This document shows positions 17,027-25,572 of a stretch of 64,000 nucleotides of DNA, piece after piece. The position numbers and the translations under genes were made by a program. A model generated the notes under the pieces. It saw only the letters and a program-made list of their open reading frames with translations, did not search any database and was not told the origin of the DNA. Positions within the stretch are counted from its first letter, which is position 1. Every line of letters begins with the position of its first letter. The stretch covers positions 62,001 to 126,000 of the forward strand of contig NZ_JAMTCO010000021.1 in the NCBI RefSeq assembly GCF_024171925.1. The letters run 5' to 3'. The stretch comes from Actinokineospora diospyrosa (GTDB lineage: Bacteria > Actinomycetota > Actinomycetes > Mycobacteriales > Pseudonocardiaceae).

Positions 17027-17434
17027 GGTGTCCGAGCCGGTGCTGCCAGCTCGAGGTGTGAACGTGTCATCCACAGTGGATGGACGAGTGAAGACGTTCT
17101 GGTTCAACGACACGGTGGCCGGGCGGGCAGCGGCGGTACCTGTCCGGACACGATCGGGCCAGTCCCACGCCCAGGGGTGATGTCGGGATACCGCTAGCGC
17201 CACGGGCCGCCATCCTTTAGACCTACAGGTATGACGACCTTTCTCCGCCGTGGTCACCGCGGGGCGCGGCGCCTCGGCCACACCGACGGGTTCCCGCCGC
17301 CGACCGGCACCGCGGTGCCGACCCCATAACATCGTCCGGGGCGGTGGCAGGCGTCGCCGCAACCCCCACCTGATCGCCGCGGGCATGGCCCGAACCGGCG
17401 TACCAGAGCACGTCAACGGAGGAGAACACCCAGT
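17027..17434. other. Intergenic stretch without a supported gene
   Basis: About 400 bases after the second SUKH gene. Contains a TCCACAGTGGA near-palindrome at 17070-17080 and, immediately before the next gene, its ribosome site (GGAGGAG). No reading frame here has a ribosome site together with protein-like sequence. Confidence 0.5.
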
Positions 17435-18262
17435 ATGGACAGCATCCAGCGGGGTCGCGCCGAGACCCTGCGCGCCCTGCACGACGGCACCCTCGTGCTG
17501 CCGAACGCCTGGGACGCCGCGAGCGCGGCGGTCATCGCCCAGGCCGGGGCCACCGCGATCGCCACCACCAGCGGCGGCGTCGCCTGGTCCGCGGGGCGCC
17601 CGGACGGGCACGGCCTGACCCGCGAGGGCCTGGCCGAGCTGATCGGGCGGATCGTGCGGGTGGTCGACGTCCCGGTGACCGCCGACATCGAGGGCGGCTA
17701 CGGCGAGTCCCCCGAGGACGTCGCGGCGACGGTCCGCGCGATGGTCGCCGCGGGTGCGGTGGGGGTCAACCTGGAGGACTCGATCGCCCCCGGAGGGCCG
17801 CTGCACGCCGCCGCGGCCCAGGCCGAGCGGGTTCGCGCCGCTCGCGCGGAAGCGGTGGCGGCAGGGCTGCCGGAGCTGTGGATCAACGTCCGCACCGATG
17901 TGTACCTGTTCGGCATCGGCCCGGCCGAGGGACGCCTGGCCGACGTGCTGACCCGGGCGGAGGCATACGCCGCCGCTGGGGCCGACAGCCTGTTCGTGCC
18001 CGGTCTCGTGGACCTCGAGGTGCTGGCCGAGCTGGTGGCTGCCAGTCCGCTGCCGATCAACGTCATGGTCTGGCCCGGCGCGCCCACGGTGGCGGAGCTG
18101 GAGGCGGTCGGCGTCCGCCGGGTCAGCGTCGGTACCGCCATCGCGCAGTCGGCGTACGCGGTCGCGGCCGCTGCGACCACGGAGCTGCTGGGCAAGGGCA
18201 CCTACGACGCGTTGGTGGGCGGCCTCGACTACGGCGCACTCAACAGTGCGGTGACGCGCTGA
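17435..18262 (+). CDS. Isocitrate lyase/PEP mutase family enzyme
   Basis: 275 residues, a single TIM-barrel of the ICL/PEPM superfamily. Diagnostic pieces: VLPNAWDAASAAVIAQAG near the N-terminus, PVTADIEGGYG (Mg2+-binding Asp) and GVNLEDS (Glu/Asp metal shell), then WINVRTDVYLFG. The superfamily makes or breaks C-C or C-P bonds next to a carboxylate; this small subgroup usually resembles 2-methylisocitrate-lyase-like or oxaloacetate-hydrolase-like enzymes and lacks a known substrate here. ATG has GGAGGAG nine bases upstream. A hairpin follows the stop. Confidence 0.85.
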   Translation: MDSIQRGRAETLRALHDGTLVLPNAWDAASAAVIAQAGATAIATTSGGVAWSAGRPDGHGLTREGLAELIGRIVRVVDVPVTADIEGGYGESPEDVAATVRAMVAAGAVGVNLEDSIAPGGPLHAAAAQAERVRAARAEAVAAGLPELWINVRTDVYLFGIGPAEGRLADVLTRAEAYAAAGADSLFVPGLVDLEVLAELVAASPLPINVMVWPGAPTVAELEAVGVRRVSVGTAIAQSAYAVAAAATTELLGKGTYDALVGGLDYGALNSAVTR

Positions 18263-18268
18263 CCCAAC

Positions 18269-18307
18269 GAGGCCGTGCCGAGGATCGACTGCCCTTGGCG
18301 CGGCCTC
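18269..18307 (+). terminator. Hairpin after the PEPM-family gene
   Basis: GAGGCCGTGCC (18269-18279) pairs with GGCGCGGCCTC (18297-18307), 11 bp including one G-U pair, 17-base loop, starting six bases after the stop codon. Followed by TTC rather than a T-tract. Confidence 0.55.
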
Positions 18308-18443
18308 TTCACATGTCCAGACAGGAACATCCGAACCCCAGACCGGACCGCGCGAACAGAACCGCCAAGCCACTCGCCGACGGCTTCCCCACCGCCCCCA
18401 ACTGATCGGTTACGCGAACACCCCCGCCACCGATTGACCGATC

Positions 18444-20024
18444 ATGACCGTGTCTGACGCCCCCGACTGGCCAACCTGCGAGTCGAACGAACCCTGCCGG
18501 GGCGCCCAAGTCGGGAAGTCGGGGATGTGCCTGTACCACTCCGACGATGAAGGGCGTGCGCTTGTATTGCGCCCCCGAACCACCCCGTACGACTTCAGCG
18601 GTACCCGAATCACCGGCGAGCTCGCGGAGGCGCTGGCGAAACTCCCGCTCGATGTTGGGATCTGGCTGCGCGAGGCCGTATTCGAGGTGGACGTCAACTT
18701 CGACAGGGTGGAGTTCGGCCGTGCGGACTTCAACGGCGCGGAGTTCCGCGGCCACGCCAGCTTCCTGGATTGCCAGTTCAAGGGGCTGGTGATGTTCGAG
18801 GGGACGCGGTTCCGCAAGGACGCGATGTTCGGTGGGTCGACCTACCACGACAACGCTGACTACTCCGGCACCCTCTTCGAGGCCAAGGCCAGTTTCACTG
18901 GCGCCACCTTCAGCAAGGTCGCCTGGCTGGGGCCGTTCGTCGCCGACGAGGTCGATCTCGAAGGGGCCCAGTTCGACGGCCACGTCGAGGTGGTGGCCGA
19001 GACAGCGCTGGTCCAGGCGCGGCGGGTGCGGTTCGACGACACCGCGATCTTCCGGCTGCGCTATGCCGTGCTGGGCCTCGAAGGCGCCACCTTCGGTGTC
19101 TCGAGTTCCATCTCCGGCAGCGACCGGCCGTTCGTCGCCCATCGCACCGGCCCTATCGCCGCCTCGGCGGAGGTCGTACAGGGGTGGTTGCACCGCCAAC
19201 AGCGCGAGGACCCCGACACCGCGTGGAACCCGCTCCTGGTCTCGGTGCGCGACAGCGATGTCGGCAACCTGGTGCTCACCGATGTGGACCTCCGCTGGTG
19301 CCAGTTCGCCGGTGCGCGCAAGCTCGACCAGTTGCAGATGGAAGGCCGGTGTCCGCTCAACGAACCCCCGCACCGCCGCGGTCGGGCCCGCCGGGCAGTC
19401 TTGGCCGAGGAGCACTTCTGGCGTGCCGGGAGAGGATCGGGGACGTGGACCGCCGAGCACCCACTCGGCGAACAGACCAGTCAGATCCGTGCCGACCGGC
19501 TCGCCGCGCTCTACCGATCACTGCGAAAAGCGTTCGAAGACGGCAAGAACGAGGCGGGAGCGGGCGACTTCTACTACGGGGAAATGGAAGCCCGCCGCCA
19601 CGCCACCACCACAACCCGGCCGGAGCGGTGGATCCTCACCGCGTACTGGGCCCTCTCCGGCTACGGCCAGCGCGCGTCCCGGGCCTTCGCCGCCCTGCTG
19701 ATCCTGATCGCGGTCGTCACAGCCCTTCTCGTCGGCTGGGGTTTGCCCACCTCCGACCCGCAGCGGATCACCGGCGCGGTCCAGCCAACAGCCACCGTCC
19801 TCACCGTTGCCGAGCAGCAGACGAACCTGCCGCCCGGTGGGCAACGATGGACCTTGGCGCGCACCGAGAAGGCGCTGCAGCTCGCGACCGGCGCCGTGGC
19901 GTTCCGCGATGCCGGGCAGAAGTTGACCCCCGTTGGTACGTGGACGGTCACCTCTGCCCGGCTGGGCGGTCCGCTACTGCTGGCCCTCGCGGCGCTGGCC
20001 ATCCGGGCACGGGTCAAGCGCTGA
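18444..20024 (+). CDS. Pentapeptide-repeat membrane protein
   Basis: 526 residues. Residues about 70-230 contain pentapeptide A(D/N)(L/F)XX-type repeats (FDRVEFGRADFNGAEFRGHASFL and similar), which fold as a right-handed beta helix. Near the N-terminus a Cys/His set (CESNEPC, CLYH) may bind a metal. The C-terminal part has two hydrophobic helices (AFAALLILIAVVTALLVGWG and LGGPLLLALAALAIRARVKR), so it is membrane-bound. This architecture is widespread in streptomycetes and relatives and has no assigned function. ATG at 18444; no strong ribosome site. It ends in an 11-base overlap with the convergent racemase-family gene. Confidence 0.8.
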   Translation: MTVSDAPDWPTCESNEPCRGAQVGKSGMCLYHSDDEGRALVLRPRTTPYDFSGTRITGELAEALAKLPLDVGIWLREAVFEVDVNFDRVEFGRADFNGAEFRGHASFLDCQFKGLVMFEGTRFRKDAMFGGSTYHDNADYSGTLFEAKASFTGATFSKVAWLGPFVADEVDLEGAQFDGHVEVVAETALVQARRVRFDDTAIFRLRYAVLGLEGATFGVSSSISGSDRPFVAHRTGPIAASAEVVQGWLHRQQREDPDTAWNPLLVSVRDSDVGNLVLTDVDLRWCQFAGARKLDQLQMEGRCPLNEPPHRRGRARRAVLAEEHFWRAGRGSGTWTAEHPLGEQTSQIRADRLAALYRSLRKAFEDGKNEAGAGDFYYGEMEARRHATTTTRPERWILTAYWALSGYGQRASRAFAALLILIAVVTALLVGWGLPTSDPQRITGAVQPTATVLTVAEQQTNLPPGGQRWTLARTEKALQLATGAVAFRDAGQKLTPVGTWTVTSARLGGPLLLALAALAIRARVKR

Positions 20025-20808
20025 AAAGCCGCCCGTACCCGCTCACATCACGCGGCGACGTCCCGGCCGTGCGCAGGCTGTGCCACAGGCACGCCTGGTT
20101 CGACGTCACCACCGGCACACCCAGATCCGCCTCCAACGACGCCACCGCGTCCGCGCACCGGAACCCGTTGCCCGCCAACAGGATCCCGTCCGCCGACGAG
20201 GGGAAGTCGGCCCGCACCTGCCGGTAGACGTCGGCGGGTCGGACCTCCCACTGCGCGCCCGCGTCCCAGGTCTCCCAGGGCTTCAACGCGTCCCAGCCGC
20301 GGCCCAACCGGAACCGCTGGATGTCGACCGGCGGGTGCCCGGCCTCGGTGAAGTACGACCGGCCCACCTCGACGATCTCGTCCTTGAACCACGGTGGCAC
20401 CACCACGTAAGGCCGCGAGACCCCGACAGCGGCAAGGGCCGCGGCCGACGACTGCGCCGCCGTCACCACCGGGGTCCCGCCCGCGGCCGCGCTCGCCCGG
20501 GCGGCGAACGAGACGTCGAACGCGGGACCGCCGAACAGGCTGGACGTGGTGAAGCAGACGCAGATCGCGTCCAGCTTCATCCCGCCGAAGAACTCCAGCC
20601 CCCGCGCGACGTCCGGCGACGACGCGACCAGCTCGGCCGGGTCGTCACCGTAGTCCGATGTGCCCGGTTTGCGCGGGCTCTCGAACCGGGCCGCCACGAT
20701 GGACACCCCCGGGGGCGCCATCGACCAGAACTCCGACTCGGCCACCGGGTCCTTGTCGATGACCAGGACCCCGATCGCCGCGCGCCACCCCCACCGGTCC
20801 GACCGCAT
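20014..20808 (-). CDS. Asp/Glu racemase or maleate isomerase family enzyme
   Basis: 264 residues. Two cysteines sit where this superfamily keeps its catalytic pair: the first in ICVCFTTSS, the second in LAGNGFRCAD; the surrounding turns match maleate cis-trans isomerase / arylmalonate decarboxylase-type enzymes rather than the short glutamate racemases. Reaction would be racemisation, isomerisation or decarboxylation next to a carboxylate. It is the last gene of the eight-gene minus-strand operon; its ATG is one base after the exporter gene's stop (TGACATG), indicating coupled translation and a role in the same pathway. Confidence 0.75.
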   Translation of the reverse strand: MRSDRWGWRAAIGVLVIDKDPVAESEFWSMAPPGVSIVAARFESPRKPGTSDYGDDPAELVASSPDVARGLEFFGGMKLDAICVCFTTSSLFGGPAFDVSFAARASAAAGGTPVVTAAQSSAAALAAVGVSRPYVVVPPWFKDEIVEVGRSYFTEAGHPPVDIQRFRLGRGWDALKPWETWDAGAQWEVRPADVYRQVRADFPSSADGILLAGNGFRCADAVASLEADLGVPVVTSNQACLWHSLRTAGTSPRDVSGYGRLFSA

Positions 20809-20809
20809 G

Positions 20810-21700
20810 TCAGGTCCGCGCCGGGGTGAGCGTGGACAGCCGGTTCTCGGCGAAGGCCAGGGCGACCAGCACCACCAGCGTGCCGACGACCATGTTCCAG
20901 GTGATGGGCTCGCCCAGGGTGATCAGGCTGACCAGCACCGCGGTGATCGGGACCAGGTAGTTGACCGCCGAGGCGTTGGCCGCGCCCATGTCGCCGATGA
21001 GCCGGAAGTAGATCAGGTACGCCAGGCCGGTGCCGACGACGCCGAGCAGCAGGATGCTGATGACCACGCCGGGGCTGAAGTGCGGCGTCTTCCACGGGAA
21101 GAACGGCGTGACGATCGCCTGCAGCACCGTCGCGGTGATCACCTGCGTCGTCGCCGACACCAGCGGCGGGACGCCCTTCGAAGCGAGCATCTTCTTCACG
21201 TACACCGTCTGCAGCGCGTAGCAGAGGGCGGCGCCGAGCACCGCGAGCTGACCGACCAGCGACCCGGACGAGGTCGACCACGGGCCGATCACGATGACCA
21301 CGCCCGCGAAGCCGAGCACGAAGCCGACCCCCTTGCGCCACGTCGCGCGCTCGGCGGGCAGGGCGGCGGTCACCGCGGCCAGGGTGAGCAACGGGGTCGC
21401 GGCGATCAGCACACCGGCCATCGCCGCGCTCGTGCGTTGCTCACCCCAGGCCAACAGCAGGAACGGGGCCACCATGCCGAGTATCGCCGTCACCACGGTG
21501 TGCCCCCACACCGCCGCGTTCTTCGGTAACCGGCCCTTCGTGGCGGTCAGCACCGCGAACAGCACGATCGCGCCGAGCACCACCCGGCTCAGCACCAGTT
21601 GGGCCGGGGTCAGGCCGTCGACGGCGATCTTGATGAACGTGTAGCTGGCACCCCAGATGAAGGCCAACAGGATGAACAGGGCGATGTTCACTCGACTCAT
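20810..21700 (-). CDS. EamA/DMT-family transporter
   Basis: 296 residues with ten predicted membrane helices in two EamA repeats (first ALFILLAFIWGASYTFIKIA, second starting near GQLAVLGAALCYALQTVYVKK). DMT proteins of this type usually export amino acids or small metabolites. Placed between the TrpB2-type enzyme (24 bases upstream) and the racemase-family enzyme, it is a natural candidate for exporting the product of the cluster or protecting the cell from an intermediate. Confidence 0.85.
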   Translation of the reverse strand: MSRVNIALFILLAFIWGASYTFIKIAVDGLTPAQLVLSRVVLGAIVLFAVLTATKGRLPKNAAVWGHTVVTAILGMVAPFLLLAWGEQRTSAAMAGVLIAATPLLTLAAVTAALPAERATWRKGVGFVLGFAGVVIVIGPWSTSSGSLVGQLAVLGAALCYALQTVYVKKMLASKGVPPLVSATTQVITATVLQAIVTPFFPWKTPHFSPGVVISILLLGVVGTGLAYLIYFRLIGDMGAANASAVNYLVPITAVLVSLITLGEPITWNMVVGTLVVLVALAFAENRLSTLTPART

Positions 21701-21724
21701 GGGTTACGCGGTTTCCCTACGGGA

Positions 21725-23086
21725 TCAGACGAGAACGGGGGAGGGGATGCTGTCCAGGCCGTCCTGCAGCGCCTGGTCGCTGAGCGCGTCGTCGGACAGC
21801 GTCCCCGCCAGGTACTTCTGGTAGGCGACCAGGTCGAAGTCGCCGTGGCCGGACAGGCCGAGCAGGATGGTCTTGCCGACGCCCTCCTCCCGGCAGCGCA
21901 GTGCCTCGTTGACCGCGCCGCGGATGGCGTGCGTCGACTCCGGGGCGGGCACGATGCCCTCGGCCCGCGCGAACAGCACGCCCGCCTCGAAGCAGTCATT
22001 CTGGCGGACGGCGATCGCCTCCATAAGACCCGTCTCCACCGCGCGGCTCACGACCTGGGCGATGTTGTGCGCGCGCAGCCCACCGGCGTGCACCGCGGGC
22101 GGGATGAACTTGTGCCCGAGGGTGTGCATCCGGAACAGCGGGGTGAGCCCGGCCGAGTCGGCGTGGTCGTAGGCGATCCGACCCCGGGTCAGCGTGGGGC
22201 AGGCCGCGGGCTCGACCGCGATCAACCGGACGTCCTGCCCACCGGCGAGCTTCTTGCGCAGGAACGGGAACGCCAGACCCGCGAGGTTGCTGCCGCCACC
22301 GGCCGCCCCGACGACGATGTCCGGGTAGTCGTCGGCGAGCTCGAACTGCTTGACCGCCTCCTGCCCGATGACGCTCTGGTGCGCGCACACGTGGTTGAGG
22401 CCGCTGCCGCGGGTGTAGCCGTACTCGGGGTTGGCCATGGCGAACTGCAGCGCCTCGGACTTGGCCACCCCCAGGCTGCCCGGGTGGTCGGGCCGCTCGG
22501 CGAGCACCGCGCGGCCGGACTCGGTCTCGGTGCTCGGGCTCGCGGTGCAGATGGAGCCGTAGGTCTCCATCAGCGTCCGGCGGTACGGCTTCTGCTCGAA
22601 GCTGACCCGCACCATGAACACCTTGGTCTTCATGTCGAACAGCGCCCCGGCCAACGCCACCGCGCTGCCCCACTGGCCCGCGCCGGTCTCGCCGACCAGG
22701 CCCGTCTTGCCCGCCTGCTTGTTGTAGTACGCCTGCGCGAGCGCGGTGTTCGGCTTGAAGCTGCCCGTCGGCGCGACGCCCTCGAACTTGTAGTAGATCC
22801 GCGCGGGGGTGTCGAGCGCCTTCTCCAGTCGGCGCGCCCGGAACAGCGGGGTGGAGCGCCACTGCGCGTAGAGCTGGCGCACCGGCCCGGGGATCTCGAA
22901 CTCGGGTTCGGAGCTCAGCTCCTGCTCCACCAGCGCGGGCGGCATCGAGCGGGCCAGCGCGTCCAGGCTGACCGGCTGCCGGGTCGCCGGGTCCAGGATC
23001 GGGGCGATCCCACCCACGTCGACCGCCGGGTTGTACCAGGTGTGCGGGATGTCGGCCTCGGTCAGCTCGTACTTGATGTTGTCCAT
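21725..23086 (-). CDS. TrpB2-type PLP-dependent beta-synthase
   Basis: 453 residues, the length of TrpB2 rather than TrpB1 (about 400). Lys111 in GSFKPN is the PLP lysine; ETGAGQWGSA (133-142) is the substrate carboxylate loop with the general acid Glu133; AAGGGSNLAG binds the PLP phosphate. TrpB2 proteins condense serine or phosphoserine with indole, and relatives in biosynthetic clusters make other beta-substituted amino acids. No TrpA is nearby, so the nucleophile is not supplied by TrpA. ATG has AGGAG about nine bases upstream and lies 12 bases after the transglutaminase-like gene. The annotated role as tryptophan synthase should be doubted here. Confidence 0.85.
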   Translation of the reverse strand: MDNIKYELTEADIPHTWYNPAVDVGGIAPILDPATRQPVSLDALARSMPPALVEQELSSEPEFEIPGPVRQLYAQWRSTPLFRARRLEKALDTPARIYYKFEGVAPTGSFKPNTALAQAYYNKQAGKTGLVGETGAGQWGSAVALAGALFDMKTKVFMVRVSFEQKPYRRTLMETYGSICTASPSTETESGRAVLAERPDHPGSLGVAKSEALQFAMANPEYGYTRGSGLNHVCAHQSVIGQEAVKQFELADDYPDIVVGAAGGGSNLAGLAFPFLRKKLAGGQDVRLIAVEPAACPTLTRGRIAYDHADSAGLTPLFRMHTLGHKFIPPAVHAGGLRAHNIAQVVSRAVETGLMEAIAVRQNDCFEAGVLFARAEGIVPAPESTHAIRGAVNEALRCREEGVGKTILLGLSGHGDFDLVAYQKYLAGTLSDDALSDQALQDGLDSIPSPVLV

Positions 23087-23098
23087 GGTTGAGCGCTC

Positions 23099-23773
23099 CT
23101 AGCTGGCCTCGCCGGTGAGGGATCCCCCGGCCAGCTCGTCGTCGGATCGGAACAGCTTCGGGTGCGCGGCGCGGATGCCGTCCACCACGGTCTCGTACGG
23201 GAAGTCGTCGAACTCGCCGCGCATCCGCAGGAACTCCATGTGCCTGCGGCCGTTCTCGTCGTACGGGTGGTACAGGCTGTCGGACCGGCCGTCGAACTCC
23301 AGCGGCGCGATCTTGTACATCTTGCACAGCAGCTTGTTGAACACCGGGGTCGCCTTGACCCACTTGCCGTCCAGGTGCACGGAGGTGAGGCTGTGGAAGC
23401 AGAACACGTCCCCGCCGACCAGCTCGCGCAACCGCTCCGAGGACAGGTGGTTGCGCACGTCGCCGTAGACGATCCGGCTCGGCACGCCGACCGCGCGCAC
23501 GGCCGCCGCGTACACAATGGACTTGTGCACGCAGAATCCCCTGCGCTTCTTGAGGATCGCGCTGGCGGTGAACTCCTCGCGCGTCATCCGGCTGCCGTAG
23601 ACCTCGTAGTTGATGCCGTCGCGCACGGCGTAGTACAGCCGCACGGCCTTCTCCAGGTCGCTTAGCCCCTCCTCCGGGATGGCTTTTGCCACGAACTCCT
23701 GGACTGTGTCGGAGTTGTAGTCGAGGAACTCGGTCTCCCGAGTCAACTCGTCTCCCACGGTGTGTCCCCTCAT
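23099..23773 (-). CDS. Transglutaminase-like cysteine enzyme
   Basis: 224 residues. Cys81 in RRGFCVHKS and His127 in CFHSLTSVHLDGKWV align with the first two residues of the papain-like transglutaminase triad; at the third position the usual Asp (W-x-x-x-D-P) is replaced (WVKATPVFN, Thr142). Related stand-alone proteins act in biosynthetic pathways as amide-forming transferases from carrier proteins or as peptidases; which applies here is unknown. The ATG at 23773 overlaps the dehydrogenase stop as ATGA, indicating coupled translation. A GTG at 23758 is an alternative start. Confidence 0.75.
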   Translation of the reverse strand: MRGHTVGDELTRETEFLDYNSDTVQEFVAKAIPEEGLSDLEKAVRLYYAVRDGINYEVYGSRMTREEFTASAILKKRRGFCVHKSIVYAAAVRAVGVPSRIVYGDVRNHLSSERLRELVGGDVFCFHSLTSVHLDGKWVKATPVFNKLLCKMYKIAPLEFDGRSDSLYHPYDENGRRHMEFLRMRGEFDDFPYETVVDGIRAAHPKLFRSDDELAGGSLTGEAS

Positions 23774-24909
23774 AACCCCATCATCGCCGCGACGCGCTGC
23801 CGCTGGATCTCCGTGGTGCCCGAGTAGATCGTCCCGGCCACCGCGTTGCGCACGTCCTTCTCGACCCCGTACTCGGTCATGTACCCGTACCCGCCGAACA
23901 CCTGGACCGCGGCCAGCGCCGAGGCCAGGTTCGCCTCGCTGACCACCAGCTTGGTGATCGCGACGTCGGTGGTGACGTTCTTGCGCGCCACCAGCTTCTC
24001 GGCCGTGTCGTAGAGCCACTTGCGCGAGGTCTCCACCCCGATCCGCATGTCCACCAGCTTGTTGGACACCGACTGGAACGACCCGATCGACTGGCCGAAC
24101 TGCTTGCGGGAGCGGGCGTGGCGCACGCACTCGCGCAGTCGGTGCTCCATCTCGCCCAGGTTCACCACGAACGACAGCAGGATCTCCCACTTCATCACGT
24201 GGTCGAGTACCAGGAACCCGGCACCCGGCCTACCGACCGTGTTCGAGGCGGGCACCCGGACACCGTCGAGGAACAGCTCGCTCAACGGCGAGGTGCGCAG
24301 TCCCATCTTGCTCATCGGCGTGCCGAAGTGCAGGCCGGGGGAGTCGCGCTCCACCAGGAAGGTGGTGATCGCGTCCGGCGCCCCCGCGGTCCCGGTGCGG
24401 GCGTAGACCATGACCGTGTCGGCGATCGGACCGTTGCTGACGAAGGACTTCGACCCGTTCAGCACGTAGTGGTCACCGTCGAGCACGGCCGTCGTCCGCA
24501 TCGCCATCATGTCCGAACCCGCGTCGGGCTCGCTGATCGCGTGCGCCCCGATCGCCGTGCCCGCGCACACCCCGGGCAGGTACCGCTGTTTGAGCTCGGC
24601 GGAACCGAAGCGCTGCAACGGGATCCCGGTGCTGACCACGTGCGTGGTCACCGAGAACGGGAACCCGCCGTCGCGGCAGCTCTCGCCCAGCCCCTCCAGC
24701 ACGTACATGGTGGTCAGCAGGTCCGCGCCCAGACCGCCGTACTCGGCGCCGAAGGGCAGGCCGAGCAGCCCGGACTCGCGCACCAGCGCCCACCCCGTGC
24801 GGGAGAACTCGCCGGTCGGGTCGCGTTCCAGGTGGTCCTCGCCCGCCGCGGCGCCCAGCTCGGCCGCCGCGGCGCGCAAGGTCCGCTGCTCGTCGGTCCA
24901 GACGATCAC
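23770..24909 (-). CDS. Acyl-CoA dehydrogenase family enzyme
   Basis: 379 residues, full-length FAD-dependent acyl-CoA dehydrogenase fold: N-terminal helices with LGLPFGAEYGGLGADLL, central FAD/substrate loop AIGAHAISEPDAGSD, C-terminal VFGGYGYMTEYGVEKDVRN and IYSGTTEIQR. In the typical medium-chain enzyme the last block reads YEGT and its Glu is the base; here that residue is Ser, so the base must be elsewhere, as in some other subfamilies. Beside a stand-alone adenylation domain and carrier protein, it is likely to oxidise a carrier-bound aminoacyl thioester rather than a fatty acyl-CoA. I chose the GTG at 24909 (GTGA overlap with the cupin stop); a GTG at 24918 is possible. Confidence 0.85.
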   Translation of the reverse strand: MIVWTDEQRTLRAAAAELGAAAGEDHLERDPTGEFSRTGWALVRESGLLGLPFGAEYGGLGADLLTTMYVLEGLGESCRDGGFPFSVTTHVVSTGIPLQRFGSAELKQRYLPGVCAGTAIGAHAISEPDAGSDMMAMRTTAVLDGDHYVLNGSKSFVSNGPIADTVMVYARTGTAGAPDAITTFLVERDSPGLHFGTPMSKMGLRTSPLSELFLDGVRVPASNTVGRPGAGFLVLDHVMKWEILLSFVVNLGEMEHRLRECVRHARSRKQFGQSIGSFQSVSNKLVDMRIGVETSRKWLYDTAEKLVARKNVTTDVAITKLVVSEANLASALAAVQVFGGYGYMTEYGVEKDVRNAVAGTIYSGTTEIQRQRVAAMMGL

Positions 24910-25292
24910 GGGGAACACTCGTAATGGGAGAACCCGTCGGCGTCGAGGTTGTGCCGCTCGTCGCCGCGCAGCGCCGGGGTGAAGATGCTGACCAGCTCCA
25001 GGTCCTGGTCCGGGCCCGCGATCAGGAAGTGCGCGTCGTGCTCGTCGAGCGCGTAGAGCACGCCCGGTTCGAGCCGGTGCGTGATCCCGTCCGGGGTCTG
25101 GATCTCCCCGGAGCCCGCGATGCAGTAGCAGGCCTCCAGGTGCTGGCGGTACTGCAACCGGGACTTGGTGCCCGCGCGCACGGTGGTGTGCGCGACGGAG
25201 AACCCCATGTTGTCCGGTCTCAACAGGAACCGGTAGCTCAGACCGTTACCCCAGTCGACGCACGCGACCTCGGAGCGGCTGCGGACGATCAT
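24906..25292 (-). CDS. Ectoine-synthase-like cupin (EctC family)
   Basis: 128 residues aligning over its whole length with EctC: it begins MIVRS, has NMGFSVAHTTVRAGTKSR, then YRQHLEACYCIAGSGEI, LYALDEHDAH and VSIFTPALRGDE. Glu53, Tyr80 and His88 occupy the positions of the EctC metal ligands with nearly the same spacing. EctC cyclises N-gamma-acetyl-diaminobutyrate to ectoine by water loss. No EctA or EctB gene is present; instead the gene overlaps the carrier-protein stop by one base and the dehydrogenase start by four, so it should act on a substrate of this cluster. Calling it ectoine synthase would probably be wrong. Confidence 0.85.
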   Translation of the reverse strand: MIVRSRSEVACVDWGNGLSYRFLLRPDNMGFSVAHTTVRAGTKSRLQYRQHLEACYCIAGSGEIQTPDGITHRLEPGVLYALDEHDAHFLIAGPDQDLELVSIFTPALRGDERHNLDADGFSHYECSP

Positions 25293-25549
25293 CAGGCTGG
25301 CCCTTTCACGAGAGCGGACTCAACGAAGGCGTCGATCGCGCGGATCGACCGGAACTGCTCTGGGGCCAGGTCGAAGTCCTCGACGGGCAGGTCGAAGCGC
25401 TCGCCGAGCCAGCCGATCAGCCGCAGCAGGTCGAGGCTGTCCACGACGCCGTTGGCCAGCAGGTCGTAGTCGGCGTCGAGTTCGTCGGCCCGGATGTCGG
25501 GGGCGAACTCGGCCACGACGTGGCGGGTGATCTCATCGATGCGGGACAT
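25292..25549 (-). CDS. Stand-alone acyl/peptidyl carrier protein
   Basis: 85 residues, one four-helix carrier domain. The phosphopantetheine site is Ser38 in GVVDSLDLL, preceded by DYDLLANG; the rest (LGERFDLPVEDFDLAPEQFRS) is typical of acidic carrier proteins. The ATG lies 23 bases after the adenylation-domain stop, with AAGGGA about ten bases upstream, and its stop overlaps the cupin start (TGATG). It presumably holds the amino acid activated by the neighbouring enzyme while the dehydrogenase and perhaps others act on it. Confidence 0.9.
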   Translation of the reverse strand: MSRIDEITRHVVAEFAPDIRADELDADYDLLANGVVDSLDLLRLIGWLGERFDLPVEDFDLAPEQFRSIRAIDAFVESALVKGPA

Positions 25550-25572
25550 CGTCTCTGGTGATCCCTTCCGTG

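Noticed and set aside
14201-18373. A 1390-codon open frame on the minus strand
   Set aside because: Only its last 411 codons (the MFS transporter) are protein-like. The rest runs antisense to the SUKH and PEPM-family genes and is open because stop codons are rare in high-GC antisense frames.
24906-25292. Ectoine biosynthesis operon
   Set aside because: Only an EctC homologue is present. No EctA acetyltransferase, EctB aminotransferase or EctD hydroxylase gene lies nearby.
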